From Agrostemma githago (taxonomy: Eukaryota; Streptophyta; Magnoliopsida; Caryophyllales; Caryophyllaceae): a DNA stretch of 64,000 nt. Made by a program: the position numbers and the translations under genes. Below are positions 36,905 to 47,997 of this stretch, piece after piece; the first letter of the stretch is position 1, and each line of letters starts with the position of its first letter. Location of the stretch: the NCBI GenBank assembly GCA_958450325.1, contig OY288244.1, positions 36,393,424 through 36,457,423 of the forward strand. Direction: 5' to 3'. Below the pieces are notes generated by a model. That model did no database searches. It was not told where the DNA came from and saw nothing but the letters and a program-made list of their open reading frames with translations.

Positions 36905-39866
36905 CACTAGGACAATACTAAAAACTAGCTTCGAGAACTTAGTCAAAACAAATCAGACTTCGGTCTCTAACTAGGCAACTCAACCATAACAGGACTGCAT
37001 GCAGCGAGGTCCTGGTTTAAGTAGTGCACACCCCTCCTGGATACAAACCATACCTAGTTCAACCCGACGCGACTTACACGATGCGATATCTAAGTTTAAG
37101 TTAAACATACACCCTTCTCAACACAAACCATGCTCAGTTCAACGACCAATGTGTCTCAACATAGACACACCAGCTTTATAGTTGATGGCAAAACGTACAT
37201 CCCAGACTATATTACTCTAAACCCACACTTTTCCTTATTCCATAACTCCAAAACAACCCATTATCGATATTTAAAAGATGTATTCAATACAAACAATAGG
37301 AGAACAAAAGAAAAAGGAATCACTTTCCAAAAGAGTAAACTTTCTATTTTAGGAAACTTCTCTTTTTAGAAACTTTACCACAAATAGCATCATATCAAAA
37401 TAGCAAAAATATTATTTTATACTAACATCACATTGTTAGTAAACGATATAGATTTATAAAACTAGTACTTTCGGCCTTAACGATATTAATTCTCAAAGTG
37501 AACATTTAATTTTATGAAATTATTAAAATATCGTATAAGCGTTATAAAATGATTAAAAATGTCTTAAACATTTTATTATTGCTAATTAGGGTGTTTTCAA
37601 AATTTATAAAGTTAAAATTCCCTAATGATTATTAGTTTCGACAATAAAATTATAAATAGGATTTTACGGCAAATATCAAATTAAATATTTGAACGTCTTA
37701 ATTTAATTAAACCAACAAATATATTTAGAGTATGTTAAGGGATGATTTAACTCTTAAAGTTTCAGATTTAAATACTTCCAAAATTGCTGGAAAAATAATT
37801 CTTTTAGGTAAGACGAAGCATTTTAACGATAAATCACAATTTGTCCGAAAATCATTACTAATTAATTAAAGACTTTAATAAATAGTACAAAAATTACGTA
37901 AAATAGTTAAAATATATTTATGGACATTCGGTCCAGAAAAGAAAATTTTACAAAATCCTAAAACTCGGTTTTTAAAGCGTTTTCTCGTTAATCGTCTAAT
38001 CTCGACAATAACGATTAATAAAAATAGTAATTACAAAATGATTTAAGTATTAATGTCTAAAAATTATTATTAAACCTAAAAATCATCATTTTCCAGAATA
38101 TACTAATTTTCCAGATTTTCCAAAGTTCCAGATTTACCAACTTCCGTCAAAACCGTCTTTAAAACCCGTTTTCACAATTAACGATTCCATTAATAAAACT
38201 TATCGTTCCTAACATTTTATTAAGGCACTAAAAATCATAAAATTATATTTTAATATGAAATCATCAGAATCATAATTTTTTCCAGATTTAAACCAAGGAC
38301 CAGAAATCGAGAATTTAAACGACAAACACGGTTTTAACGATAAACGATGATTTAAAGTGATTAATTAATTCATCCACTTAAAAATTTCGAAAACTTATGA
38401 AGAAATTCAGAAAATTCTATTTCATCAGAAAGTTTCACCACGTCAAAAATCAGATTAAAATAAAATGTTTAGGTACTAGAACTAAAAATCGGCGTTTAAG
38501 CATTTTTGTCCGATAACGGTAATAATTCAATAATCGATATCAAAAATATCAGAAAATACTAAATTATTAAAAATCATCAAAAACAACATTTTGACAGAAT
38601 ATAAACATATATTACATGTTTAGGCCGAATATTATGATTTTAAATTAATATGACAATTTAATCGTTAATCTCGTAAAAGCGATAAAAATACCGAAACATG
38701 CAAATTTTCAAATTTTAAAAATTTTCCAGATTTTATGACATACATATATTGCCAAAATAAAACATAAAAATATATAAATGCAAATACTCAATTAAAATCA
38801 TGAAATACCGAGTAACATCGACGTTACCTCTACTCCAAGTCTGAATCGATTACATACTCGTCGGACTCGGGCTTATCCACAAAACCTACATCACACGAAA
38901 ATCATAGTAGAAAAATAAAATGAGAAAAACTAAGAAAATCAATGGTAAATAACGATCGAAAACCCATCGATTATTACCTTAACGATAGAATCGGAAAGAG
39001 GATTAATTTTACGATAAAAATGAGACGATCAAGACTCGATTAGGGACAAAATTGGGCTGGAAAATATGGCTGAAACTCATGGCCAATATGAAGGAATTGA
39101 AGAGTATTTTCTTTGTTTAATGTGGCCTGGTTGAATGAGAATGAATGAAAAGAAATGAATTATGTGAATTGTGTGAATGAATATGATCTTAAAAATTGAT
39201 GAAAACAATGTTAGATACACTAAAAAAACCAGCCAAAATGGATTAACAAGGGAGAGTGAAAAGTTTTGCAATTAGTCACCAAATTCATTAAGGTAATAAA
39301 AATATTTAAGGCTTTAATCACTTTATAAAACCAAATGAAAAAAAAAATGTGAAGATGTGTGACCATGGGTGTCATGGTCTAAAAAGGGGCCAAAAAGTGC
39401 TTCTTTTAAATGTAGCTTGATAAAAATAAGAATCGTATAATTACTAAAATCATTTCAAAGTAATTCGAGTAAACCTCGCGACAGAAAATAATTATTTACG
39501 AAACTTTGTAATAAAATGATTAAAGGCTACATTTTTCGTAAATAAAAATATTTCTTAGTTTGATATATTATATAAATGTGTTTAGACATTTTTAGGAAAA
39601 GAAATAACATAAATCCAAGCTTAAAACGTTAGTTCGTAGAAAAAAATAGGACTCCTCGCGAATAAATAAATAGTTTGCGATGAAAAATTTATAAATAGAT
39701 CAGGAAAATAAAATATTTAAAATCTTTTAATAAAAATAAATAATATTTGACTTGAAAATGTTATGAAGCATGAAAATGAAGGAAACTGAAGACAGAAAAA
39801 TAACAGAGTCATGACGGAGTCATAACGGAATAGATAACAACGCATAGAAAATTGGCGGGTGTTACA
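36901..39866 (-). mobile_element. LTR G, 3'-truncated, minus orientation
   Basis: Joins LTR F through the shared TTTC (36901-36904) and continues as minus-oriented LTR from the position equivalent to 17343 in LTR B. About 528 bp of the LTR 3' end is missing. It ends at the normal TGTTACA (39866) next to a polypurine tract (39867-39877). Confidence 0.85.
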
Positions 39867-40445
39867 ATCCTCCCCACAAAAAGAAAGTTTCGTCCTCGAA
39901 ACTAAGAATAAGCAGAAAGGAATCAAGATTACCCCACTCGAAAAGATGGGGATACAAATTTGTATAAGAATTTTATTTCAAAAGAAATTTTACAACTTTC
40001 AAAGTGATACGAAATCGAATGCAAATATTTATTCCAAGAGGAATTGGGCTAAGCTACCCGAAGTTTAAAATCTTTTAATTAATGAAATCATAAAGTAAAG
40101 TTATTTGATAAAATAACGACGTCAATTAACATTTGTAAACGAGCTTGAAAGAAATAAGGTAACCAAAACATTTTCAAAACAAAAGTAAAACAATTTGATT
40201 AGGAAATTCGAAAATATTTATATATTTTTTTTTTTGAAGAAACAAAATTTAGTTCGGAGAAATCAACTTTTGTAGTTAGTAAAAATCGAACCAGTCGTCA
40301 ATCATTTTCAACAACAGATTCGAAAGTCCACCAACAATAAAACGAAAACTAATTTCAAAACGTTAAAATTTTGAAAATTTTATCAAAGTAATTATGAAAG
40401 TTTTCAAAAACGTTATCAAACTTGAACATACAAAATAGTTTTGAC
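39867..40445 (-). mobile_element. LARD-like internal region right of LTR G, left part
   Basis: Polypurine-tract side of the internal region, ending with TTGAC (40441-40445) at the solo-LTR insertion. It continues at 47998. Confidence 0.85.
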
Positions 40446-42065
40446 TATAACACCCCTATTTTTTATAAATTAAATTTGTATTCATATTTTTATTTTGTTT
40501 GCGATTTTACTCGTAATCCATTTTAATTCTTCTCTGATTAATTTTTAATTCATCTTGAATTCCTAAAATCTTTATTTTAGCTCGAATTTCTATTTCCAAC
40601 TCGAAACTCGTTAAAACGTTTTATTATTTCTTCGAGAAATTATTTTATTAAACTTTCATTGAAAAATTATCATTTTGCTTTCGATAAATCAATTTAATTC
40701 ATTTTCGTTGAAAACTATTTATTCGTCGAGAAACTCAATTTTCTTACAAACAATTATTTAAACTTGAGATTGACCCATTTGATTTCTCTAGTCAACTAAT
40801 TATTTTTATCAACTTCGAACCTGACCCAAATATTTAATGTTACGACAAAATAATATTTTAGCCCATCTCGAAGTTTGGGCCTAATTCTTTTCTCATGCGA
40901 TTTTAACCCAATTTATTTGTAAGCCAATTATTTATTTTTACTAATGATTTCGATCAAATCGTAAATTATTTTTCAACCCAAATCGAGCCCGTTACCTCGT
41001 CATACTAGATGAGTCACTAAAATATATTTTATTAATTTAAGCACTTGTTTTTATTTATCCTAATTCTACTCAACTGCTTTCTATCTCTACTTCTCTCTCT
41101 AGTGGTTGTTGTTACCTTATTTACTCCATTCTTTTTATAATCCCCAAACTCTTCAATTACTCTTTCTTCATTGTACATAAAACTCATCCTTCTTCAATTC
41201 CGTTTAATTACGTTATTGCTGCTCAGTCTGTTACGTATCTCTTCTCCTTCGTTCATTATAATCCGAGGGTAATTTAATTAATTACTCTTATTCTCCATCT
41301 CGTTTCCCTCCTTCTAATCCCTTCTTATGTGGTTCTAATACCATATGTTTTAATTTTTCGTAGGCTATCGTGCTAGATCCGAGGAAGACAGTTATTTTAT
41401 TAATTTGAATCTCGATGAAGGTAACACATGATGGCATGACTCGGTATTGCATGATATATATGTTGTAGTTGCTTGTAGTATCGTTTTAAATCGAATTTTA
41501 TAAATATGTTTACTATATTATTAAGATGATATGTTTCAATCTTCTAAAAATTATTATAGGGCCGAGACTAAAACATATGAATAAGAAAATTAATTTCTTA
41601 ATTTTTCGTGATTTTTAATATGAATTATCAAATTGAAAGTTTTATTGTTTTTAGTAAAGTTATAGCATGTTTTCGAATCTGTTACTACTTTTGTACGATT
41701 TTTACTCCTGTTTACAGATCTTATTTTCAAAAAGTTTGAAAAGACACTAATATTTATTTTAAGTCTATTATACGTCTGTTAAATTTCGTAAATTATTTCC
41801 AAGTAGTTTCGTCACAACAAATCATTTATGAAACTGTGACGGATTAGTTTGCGAATCTGTCAGTTGTTGTAAAACCTATTTTAAAACCTATGATAAACTT
41901 TGAATTTAATTTTATTAATTTACGTACATTAACTTTAAAGAGTCTAGTTAATGTTTCTAATTGGATTTGTTTTAAAATAAAATATTAAACGTCTTTTATT
42001 AAAGAAATACTATCGGGTGTCGGATTCTGACAGTTTATAAAACTACGAAACAAAACCCCTGTTAA

Positions 42066-42080
42066 TTTAAGAATTTAGAT
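42066..42080. repeat. LINE target-site duplication, left copy
   Basis: TTTAAGAATTTAGAT. The uninterrupted site is in solo LTR copy 1 near 6719-6733, with one substitution. Confidence 0.9.
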
Positions 42081-42126
42081 CAACTTCCTGGCGACAGAAA
42101 TGGCGATTTGAGCATTCTGATCTGCC

Positions 42127-43326
42127 ATGGCACGAAATTCGGCAAGCAAGACAAAGAATAAGAGACGCAGTTCTCTAAAAACACTAAAGGAGAAATACAA
42201 TAAGGAAAAACATGATGGTAAGAAAACAGGGCCCGAAGAAAATGATATTATTCACACGAGACCTATGCATGATATGATGGGTATCCCTGGGCTAGATTTT
42301 GAAGACGATGATATTGCAGAAAGTAGTATCTGGATTACTCAAAGAGGGAAGAAGAAGAACGACAACTCAAATAACAAGAACAGTCCTGCAGTTGAAATTC
42401 CTACTGAAGTAGACACAGTCCTAATTACCCCTCCACTGAAGAAACAGGAAGAGATGATGCTACAATTTCACGACGATGATGTTAAAGAGGAAGTACAGTA
42501 CTGGCAAAATGTTGTTTACTGTTATATCCTAGGAGCGAATCCGCCATGGGAGGTCGTGCAAGGATACGTTCAGCGTATATGGGGTAAGTATGGGATCGAT
42601 AACATCTCATTCCTTCCAAATGGTATTTTTTTGGTAAGATTCAAAGCGCTAAATGACAAGGAGACAGTTTTGCAGCTAGGATATCACATGTTTGATAACA
42701 AACCTGTGATAGTGAGGAACTGGAATCCTGAAACTAATCTATTGAGAGAGAATGTTCAAACGGTGCCTGCTTGGATTCGGCTCCATGAACTTCCACTACC
42801 ATACTGGGGTAAATGCCTACCTAGGGTAGCTGGAATAGTGGGGAAGTATATAAAAGCAGACCATGCTACAATGGAGAAAAAGAAACTGGGATTTGCAAGA
42901 GTATTAGTGGAACTACATGTGAATCAATCCTTCCCTAGGAATGTAAAATTTAAAGATGTAAAAGGGGAGGTGATTACCGTGAGAGTAGAATATGAATGGA
43001 AACCTACCCTTTGTAAGAAATGCAAAGGTTTAGGACATGAAAGAATGCTCTGCAGGAAAAATACCACAGTTCATAAGAAGAAGGAGACTACAAAAGTATG
43101 GGTTCCGGCTCATCCCAAAGCCAAACCACAGACTGAAAGACAAAGTAACCAGAGTACGCCTAAACCCAAACCGCGCGAGACTGGTGGGGTATCACAGCAT
43201 ACAGAACCGCTAGTAGAATTGAGAGGAGATCCACCTACCTATGCTAATATAGTGGGAGAAACAAGAAGATTGGAGGTAATTGAGAAAGAAACACTCACTC
43301 CGAATACAATACATGTTGATGCATAA
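42127..43326 (+). CDS. LINE ORF1: DUF4283 and CCHC zinc-knuckle RNA-binding protein (399 aa)
   Basis: Intact. Residues 1-40 are Lys-rich and basic. About 120-265 match the DUF4283 type seen in plant L1 ORF1 proteins (YCYILGANPPWEVVQGYV, then VRNWNPE, then PAWIRLHELPLPYW). A zinc knuckle of form C-X2-C-X4-H-X4-C follows at C296, C299, H304 and C309. The tail from about 315 is Lys/Pro-rich. By family knowledge it coats LINE RNA in the ribonucleoprotein that carries out target-primed reverse transcription. An ATG at 42112 lies upstream of nothing long; the ATG at 42127 begins the longest frame after a short leader. It overlaps ORF2 by 14 bp at ATGTTGATGCATAA (43313-43326), an arrangement that suits termination-reinitiation. 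Not specific to any host process. Confidence 0.9.
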   Translation: MARNSASKTKNKRRSSLKTLKEKYNKEKHDGKKTGPEENDIIHTRPMHDMMGIPGLDFEDDDIAESSIWITQRGKKKNDNSNNKNSPAVEIPTEVDTVLITPPLKKQEEMMLQFHDDDVKEEVQYWQNVVYCYILGANPPWEVVQGYVQRIWGKYGIDNISFLPNGIFLVRFKALNDKETVLQLGYHMFDNKPVIVRNWNPETNLLRENVQTVPAWIRLHELPLPYWGKCLPRVAGIVGKYIKADHATMEKKKLGFARVLVELHVNQSFPRNVKFKDVKGEVITVRVEYEWKPTLCKKCKGLGHERMLCRKNTTVHKKKETTKVWVPAHPKAKPQTERQSNQSTPKPKPRETGGVSQHTEPLVELRGDPPTYANIVGETRRLEVIEKETLTPNTIHVDA

Positions 43327-46300
43327 ACTAGGATTTTGGAATGTCAGAGGTATGAACAATATTAATAAACAAAAAGCTATAAATTGTTTTCTTCACAATA
43401 ATGATATTAGTCTTTTTGGGCTTCTTGAGACTAAGGTTAAAACTGCTAATAGCAATAAAATTATGACATCTATGTGTAATGGGTGGAGTGTTGCCACTAA
43501 CTGTCATCAACACAAAGGGGGAAGAGTGTGGGTGCTGTGGAGACCTGATCATTACGACGTTTGGATCTTACAGTCCCATGCTCAATACATCCATACTAAG
43601 GTCATGGACAGGACTACTGGTGCCAAGTTTAATATCACCTTTATTTATGCCCATAACGAGGGGGAAGACAGGAAAAGTTTATGGGACCATTTGAAGAGAA
43701 TAGCTGCAAATAATCAGGGCCCTTGGGCTCTTGCAGGCGATTTTAACACTGTAACTCAACATTCAGAACGACTTGGAGGAAACTCTAAGCAAGAGGATAT
43801 TGATGATTTTGTTGATTGCATAAATGCTTGTGACATGAACGACATTAGTGCAACGGGGGTTTTCTATACATGGAACAATTAACAGGACCCGATTCATAGG
43901 GTGTATAGCAGGCTTGACAGGTTCCTTATTAACACTGATTGGAGCAATGCCTTCCCTGATATCACTGCTCACTTCCATCCGGAGGGGCTTTTTGACAATA
44001 CCCCTTGTGTGGTTGAGAAGAAGGAAAGCTTATATAAAAGGAAGATTTGTTTCAAGTTCTTTGACATGTGGACGAAGCACCCAGATTTCATGGACATTGT
44101 TCAGAATGTTTGGGAGAAGGAAACTAAAGGAACCCCTATGTTTCAAGTAATCAAAAAACTTAAAGAGTTGAAGAGTAAACTCAAGGAATTGAACAGGAAT
44201 GCGTTTTCAGACATTGAACTTCAGACCACTGAAGCTTCCAAAGAACTTAACTCAATCCAATTGCAATTGATGACGGACAACCTGAACAGGGACCTCATTA
44301 ACGAAGAAAGGAAAATTTCAGACCGATTAAAGGAATTGATGGATGCCAATCACAGTTTCCTGAACCAAAAAGCTAAAGCAAATTGGCTTTGTGAAGGGGA
44401 TGCTAATACCGCTCATTTCCATAGGGTTATCAAACAACGACTCCAACATAATAAGATTCTGCAAATCAAGGATAAAAGGGGTGTTCTGCAGACTGATTTC
44501 ACGGGCATACAGCAGGCATTTATCACCTATTATGAAGATCTACTGGGCACTTGTAAAGTTACGGAGAAAGTAAGAAGAGATGTTATTGAGCAAGGTAAAG
44601 TTTGTGAGGCTCAACACGCTGCAATACTGAACAATCCTATCACTAATAAGGAGATTAAGGATATCATTTTCTCGATCCCTAATGAGAAATCCCCAGGGCC
44701 TGACGGTTACACGAGTAGTTTTTTTAAACACACTTGGAATACTACTGGTGACGGAATATGTACTGCAGTGAAGGAATTCTTCAGAACAGGAAAGCTTTTG
44801 AAACAAATAAACGCGACAAATATTACCTTGATTCCCAAATGCGAGAGACCTGAAACTGTTACGCAATACAGACCCATAGCCTGCTGTAACCTTATCTACA
44901 AAGTCATATCTAAAGCCCTATGCAGCAGGTTGGCAAAAATTCTTCCGGACCTGGTGAATGAATCTCAGGGAGCGTTTGTACAAGGAAGATCCATAATTGA
45001 AAACATATTGATCTGCCAGGATATAATACAACACTACACAAGGAAAAATGCTTCCCCGAGATGTCTAATTAAAATCGATCTTCAAAAAGCCTATGACTCC
45101 GTGGAGTGGGGATTTGTGAACGAGCTCCTGGAAATGCTGCAGGTTCCTACTCATTTTAGAGGTCTGATTATGACATGTATCACGTCTCCTCAATTCACTC
45201 TAAGTCTCAATGGGAGCAACTTCGGTTATTTTCAAGGAAAACGGGGCTTAAGACAAGGAGACCCAATATCTCCCCTGATATTCACACTTTGTATGGACTA
45301 CTTCAGTAGGATGCTGAAATATGCGACTGGAAAATGGCCCTTCAAATACCATCCCATGTGCAAACAACTCAAGCTCTCACATTTGATATTTGCAGACGAC
45401 TTGATGATGTTTTGTAAAGGCGAGACTCAGTCTATCATGCTTATGATTCGGGCCTTATCTTCTTTCTCTAAGGCCTCCGGACTGACCATTAATTCATCAA
45501 AATCTGCGATTTATTTTAATGGGATGAGACAGGTAAACAAGGAGGAGATTCTTAGTGCCACGGGATTTAAGGAAGGTGAGCTTCCCTTCTCCTATCTAGG
45601 GATTCCGGTTAAGTCCAAGAAACTTAATAAGCAGGAATGCTCGACAATTGCTGATAAGATGCTCAACAAAATCAGAAACCTTGGTGCTAAAAAACTGTCT
45701 TATGCGGGAAGAGTCGTGCTTATTAACTCTGTTCTTAATACCCTGTATAATTACTGGGCAACAATTTTCCTGATCCCCAAGGGAGTCATAAGAAGAATTG
45801 AGGCTGTGTGTCGGAATTTCCTTTGGGAAGGGGCAGCTGAGTATAGTCGGGTTCCCCTTGTCTCTTGGGATTCTGTCACTAAGCCTAAATTGGAAGGGGG
45901 ATTGGGCATCAAACAAGCAGGTAACTGGAACATTGCAGCGGTCGGAAAACTGGTTAACTGGCTGTATGAGAAAGAGGATAGATTATGGGTTCGATGGGTA
46001 CATAGTAACTACCTAAAAGGTAAGGACTGGCACTCTTACACACCCCCTCCTGATGTTGCGTGGACCTGGAAGTCTATTTGAAAGGCAAAAGAAAGAATTA
46101 AAAGCGGATACGATGATAATTCTTGGACTGCTGATATTCACGGCTACACAATTGCACGAGGTTATAGATGGCTGTCGAGTTCCAACCCTAAACCCGACTG
46201 GTATAACCTAACTTGGAACAACTGGAACGTGCCTAAGCATGCTATGATTACTTGGATCATGCTCAATAAGGGTCTCAACACTAGAGAGAAACTGATGCGC

Positions 46301-46705
46301 TGGGGGACCTGTGCTGATGCAAACTGCTGTATCTGCGAGACAGCTCCTGAAACTATCACTCACCTGTTCACAGAATGTCCCTACAGCAGCATCATTAAAT
46401 CTGAACTGGAGAAGTGGATTCGAAGCCCGTTCCCCCCTGATTTGAAAGTGGAAGAAAATCCCAAAGGAAAGATCATCGCAATGACACTCAATGTGTTTCA
46501 CTATTGCATTTGGATGTCGAGGAACAAAGCCCGTATTGAAGGAAAGATTGCTCGCCCGGAGAAAGTCACCAATAGTATTAAGCAAGAAATTAAAGACAGG
46601 TTGCGTGCTGTGATGCATAACCCACACACAAAAATGTCCGATACTGAGAGCATTAGATCTTTTCTTTATTTGGATTATCATACTCTACCGGTTATAAGTC
46701 CTTAG
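43313..46705 (+). pseudogene. LINE ORF2: endonuclease/reverse transcriptase, broken by two in-frame stops
   Basis: One frame spans 43313-46705 (about 1130 codons) with TAA at 43880-43882 and TGA at 46079-46081. Both are in frame, so these are point changes and not frameshifts. The endonuclease part shows FWNVRGMN, LLETKV, GDFNTV and YSRLDRFL, but the usual SDH motif reads FDN (43991-43999), so the catalytic histidine is lost. The reverse transcriptase keeps SPGPDG, YRPIACCN, the KIDLQKAYDS aspartate (D589), GLRQGDPISP and FADD (D695, D696). The last part carries a zf-RVT domain (TWNNWNVPKHAMITW, then C-X2-C and HLFTECPYS). An in-frame ATG at 43280 is possible; 43313 is chosen because it sits in the ORF1 stop overlap. 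Intact relatives nick DNA and copy LINE RNA at the target site. Confidence 0.92.
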
Positions 46706-46773
46706 TCTGTATATGTCCTTGTAACTACGGTTTTTGTTATATAATACACCTCACATTCCCACCAAAAAAAAAA
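46706..46773 (+). other. LINE 3' UTR and A10 tail
   Basis: Short A/T-rich UTR followed by ten A residues at 46764-46773, directly before the right target-site repeat. Confidence 0.85.
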
Positions 46774-46788
46774 TTTAAGAATTTAGAT
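46774..46788. repeat. LINE target-site duplication, right copy
   Basis: TTTAAGAATTTAGAT, identical to 42066-42080. Confidence 0.9.
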
Positions 46789-47997
46789 TTTCTCCAGAAA
46801 CAAGAGTTGTAGTTAAGCTTTTAAAGTTTTCAACCTCACTGGTTTTATATCGTTTTGATTTTTAATGATTTAATTATGAATTTTATAGTAAGACAGTGCA
46901 AATCTGAAAAATCTGTAAATTTGTAATCTATTACTTTTAATTACTTAAACTCCAACCTTTTGAGAAATAATTATGATTTTTACTTTCTTTGACTTTTAAT
47001 CATTAATTATACATTTATCTAATAAATATAATGTTTATGTCTCAAGGCCAAATATTAAATATTTTATATAACTCATATGTTAAACGCTTTCTAATTATAT
47101 TAATACCTATTTTGGAAAGTTACTATTTGAAGAAAGTTTCTATCTTTGGAAAGTTACTATTTTGGGAATATTTAAGATATCTTCGGATAAAATATTTATT
47201 TGTTTGAATATGGAATGATGTTGGAAATGAAAATGTACAATATATAAGTCTAGGATATGTTGGTTGTTATCATCAGCTATATGGTCAGTGTATTTGCGTC
47301 AGGATACATTGATTGTCGAACTGGGTATCGTTTATGCTCAGGAGTCATGCGCATGTACTTAGGCTAGGACCTCGCTGAACGCAGTCCTATTATAGTTTGA
47401 GTTGTCTGGTGAGAGGGCTTAGGAGTCGCTTCGTGGGCACTGAGTTCCTTAACCAGTGAGGCTTAGGGGTCGCTTCGTGGGCACTAAGTTACACTTCGGT
47501 GTTGTTTTGACATATCTCTAGTAGTAAAAGCTGTACTTATCATCGATTTTTTTATTCCATTATTCGTTTTGATGCCGTCAGGCTGCTGAATTGTTTTCTG
47601 GTTTTGAATCTATTTTGATACATATAATGTTTTGAGTTTTAATCTATTTTCTTATATTATGCTTCTATTGCTTATATATTATGTATTATGGCTGGGAGAA
47701 CTGCCTGAGTTACTCCCCACTAAATTGTGGCTGTTATGTTTATAACATGACAGGTATTCTTTGTTCCGGGGTTTGGTGTGCGCTAGCGAGTGGCATGGAT
47801 CCTACTCTGCTTTAATTATGTTTGTTTATGGATTGTTAAACCCATGTGAAGGATCTTTATTTTTAGCCCTTTTGTAAAAAGTGGCCTTTGTATTGACTGA
47901 CCGTTCTTTTTCTAAAATATAGAACATCAGTGTGTTTTAATCCCAAATCTACTGTGTTTCCGCCACTGTATTGCGTTAGAATTTATAGGGGATTACA

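Larger units (their letters stand above)
42081..46773 (+). mobile_element. L1-type LINE retrotransposon, near full length (4.69 kb)
   Basis: Bounded by 15-bp direct repeats and ending in an A10 tail. Short 5' leader (46 bp, so the extreme 5' end may be lost), ORF1 with DUF4283 and CCHC, ORF2 with endonuclease, reverse transcriptase and zf-RVT, then a 58-bp 3' UTR before the tail. No RNase H domain follows zf-RVT. ORF2 carries two in-frame stops, so the copy is dead unless readthrough occurs. Confidence 0.93.
40446..47997 (+). mobile_element. solo LTR copy 2, split by a LINE
   Basis: The same 2.85-kb solo LTR as at 5100-7944, in the same position and orientation within the internal region, flanked by TTGAC on the left and TTAAC (one change) at 47998-48002. 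The LINE occupies 42081-46773. Outside the LINE the two solo LTRs differ by few substitutions. Confidence 0.85.
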
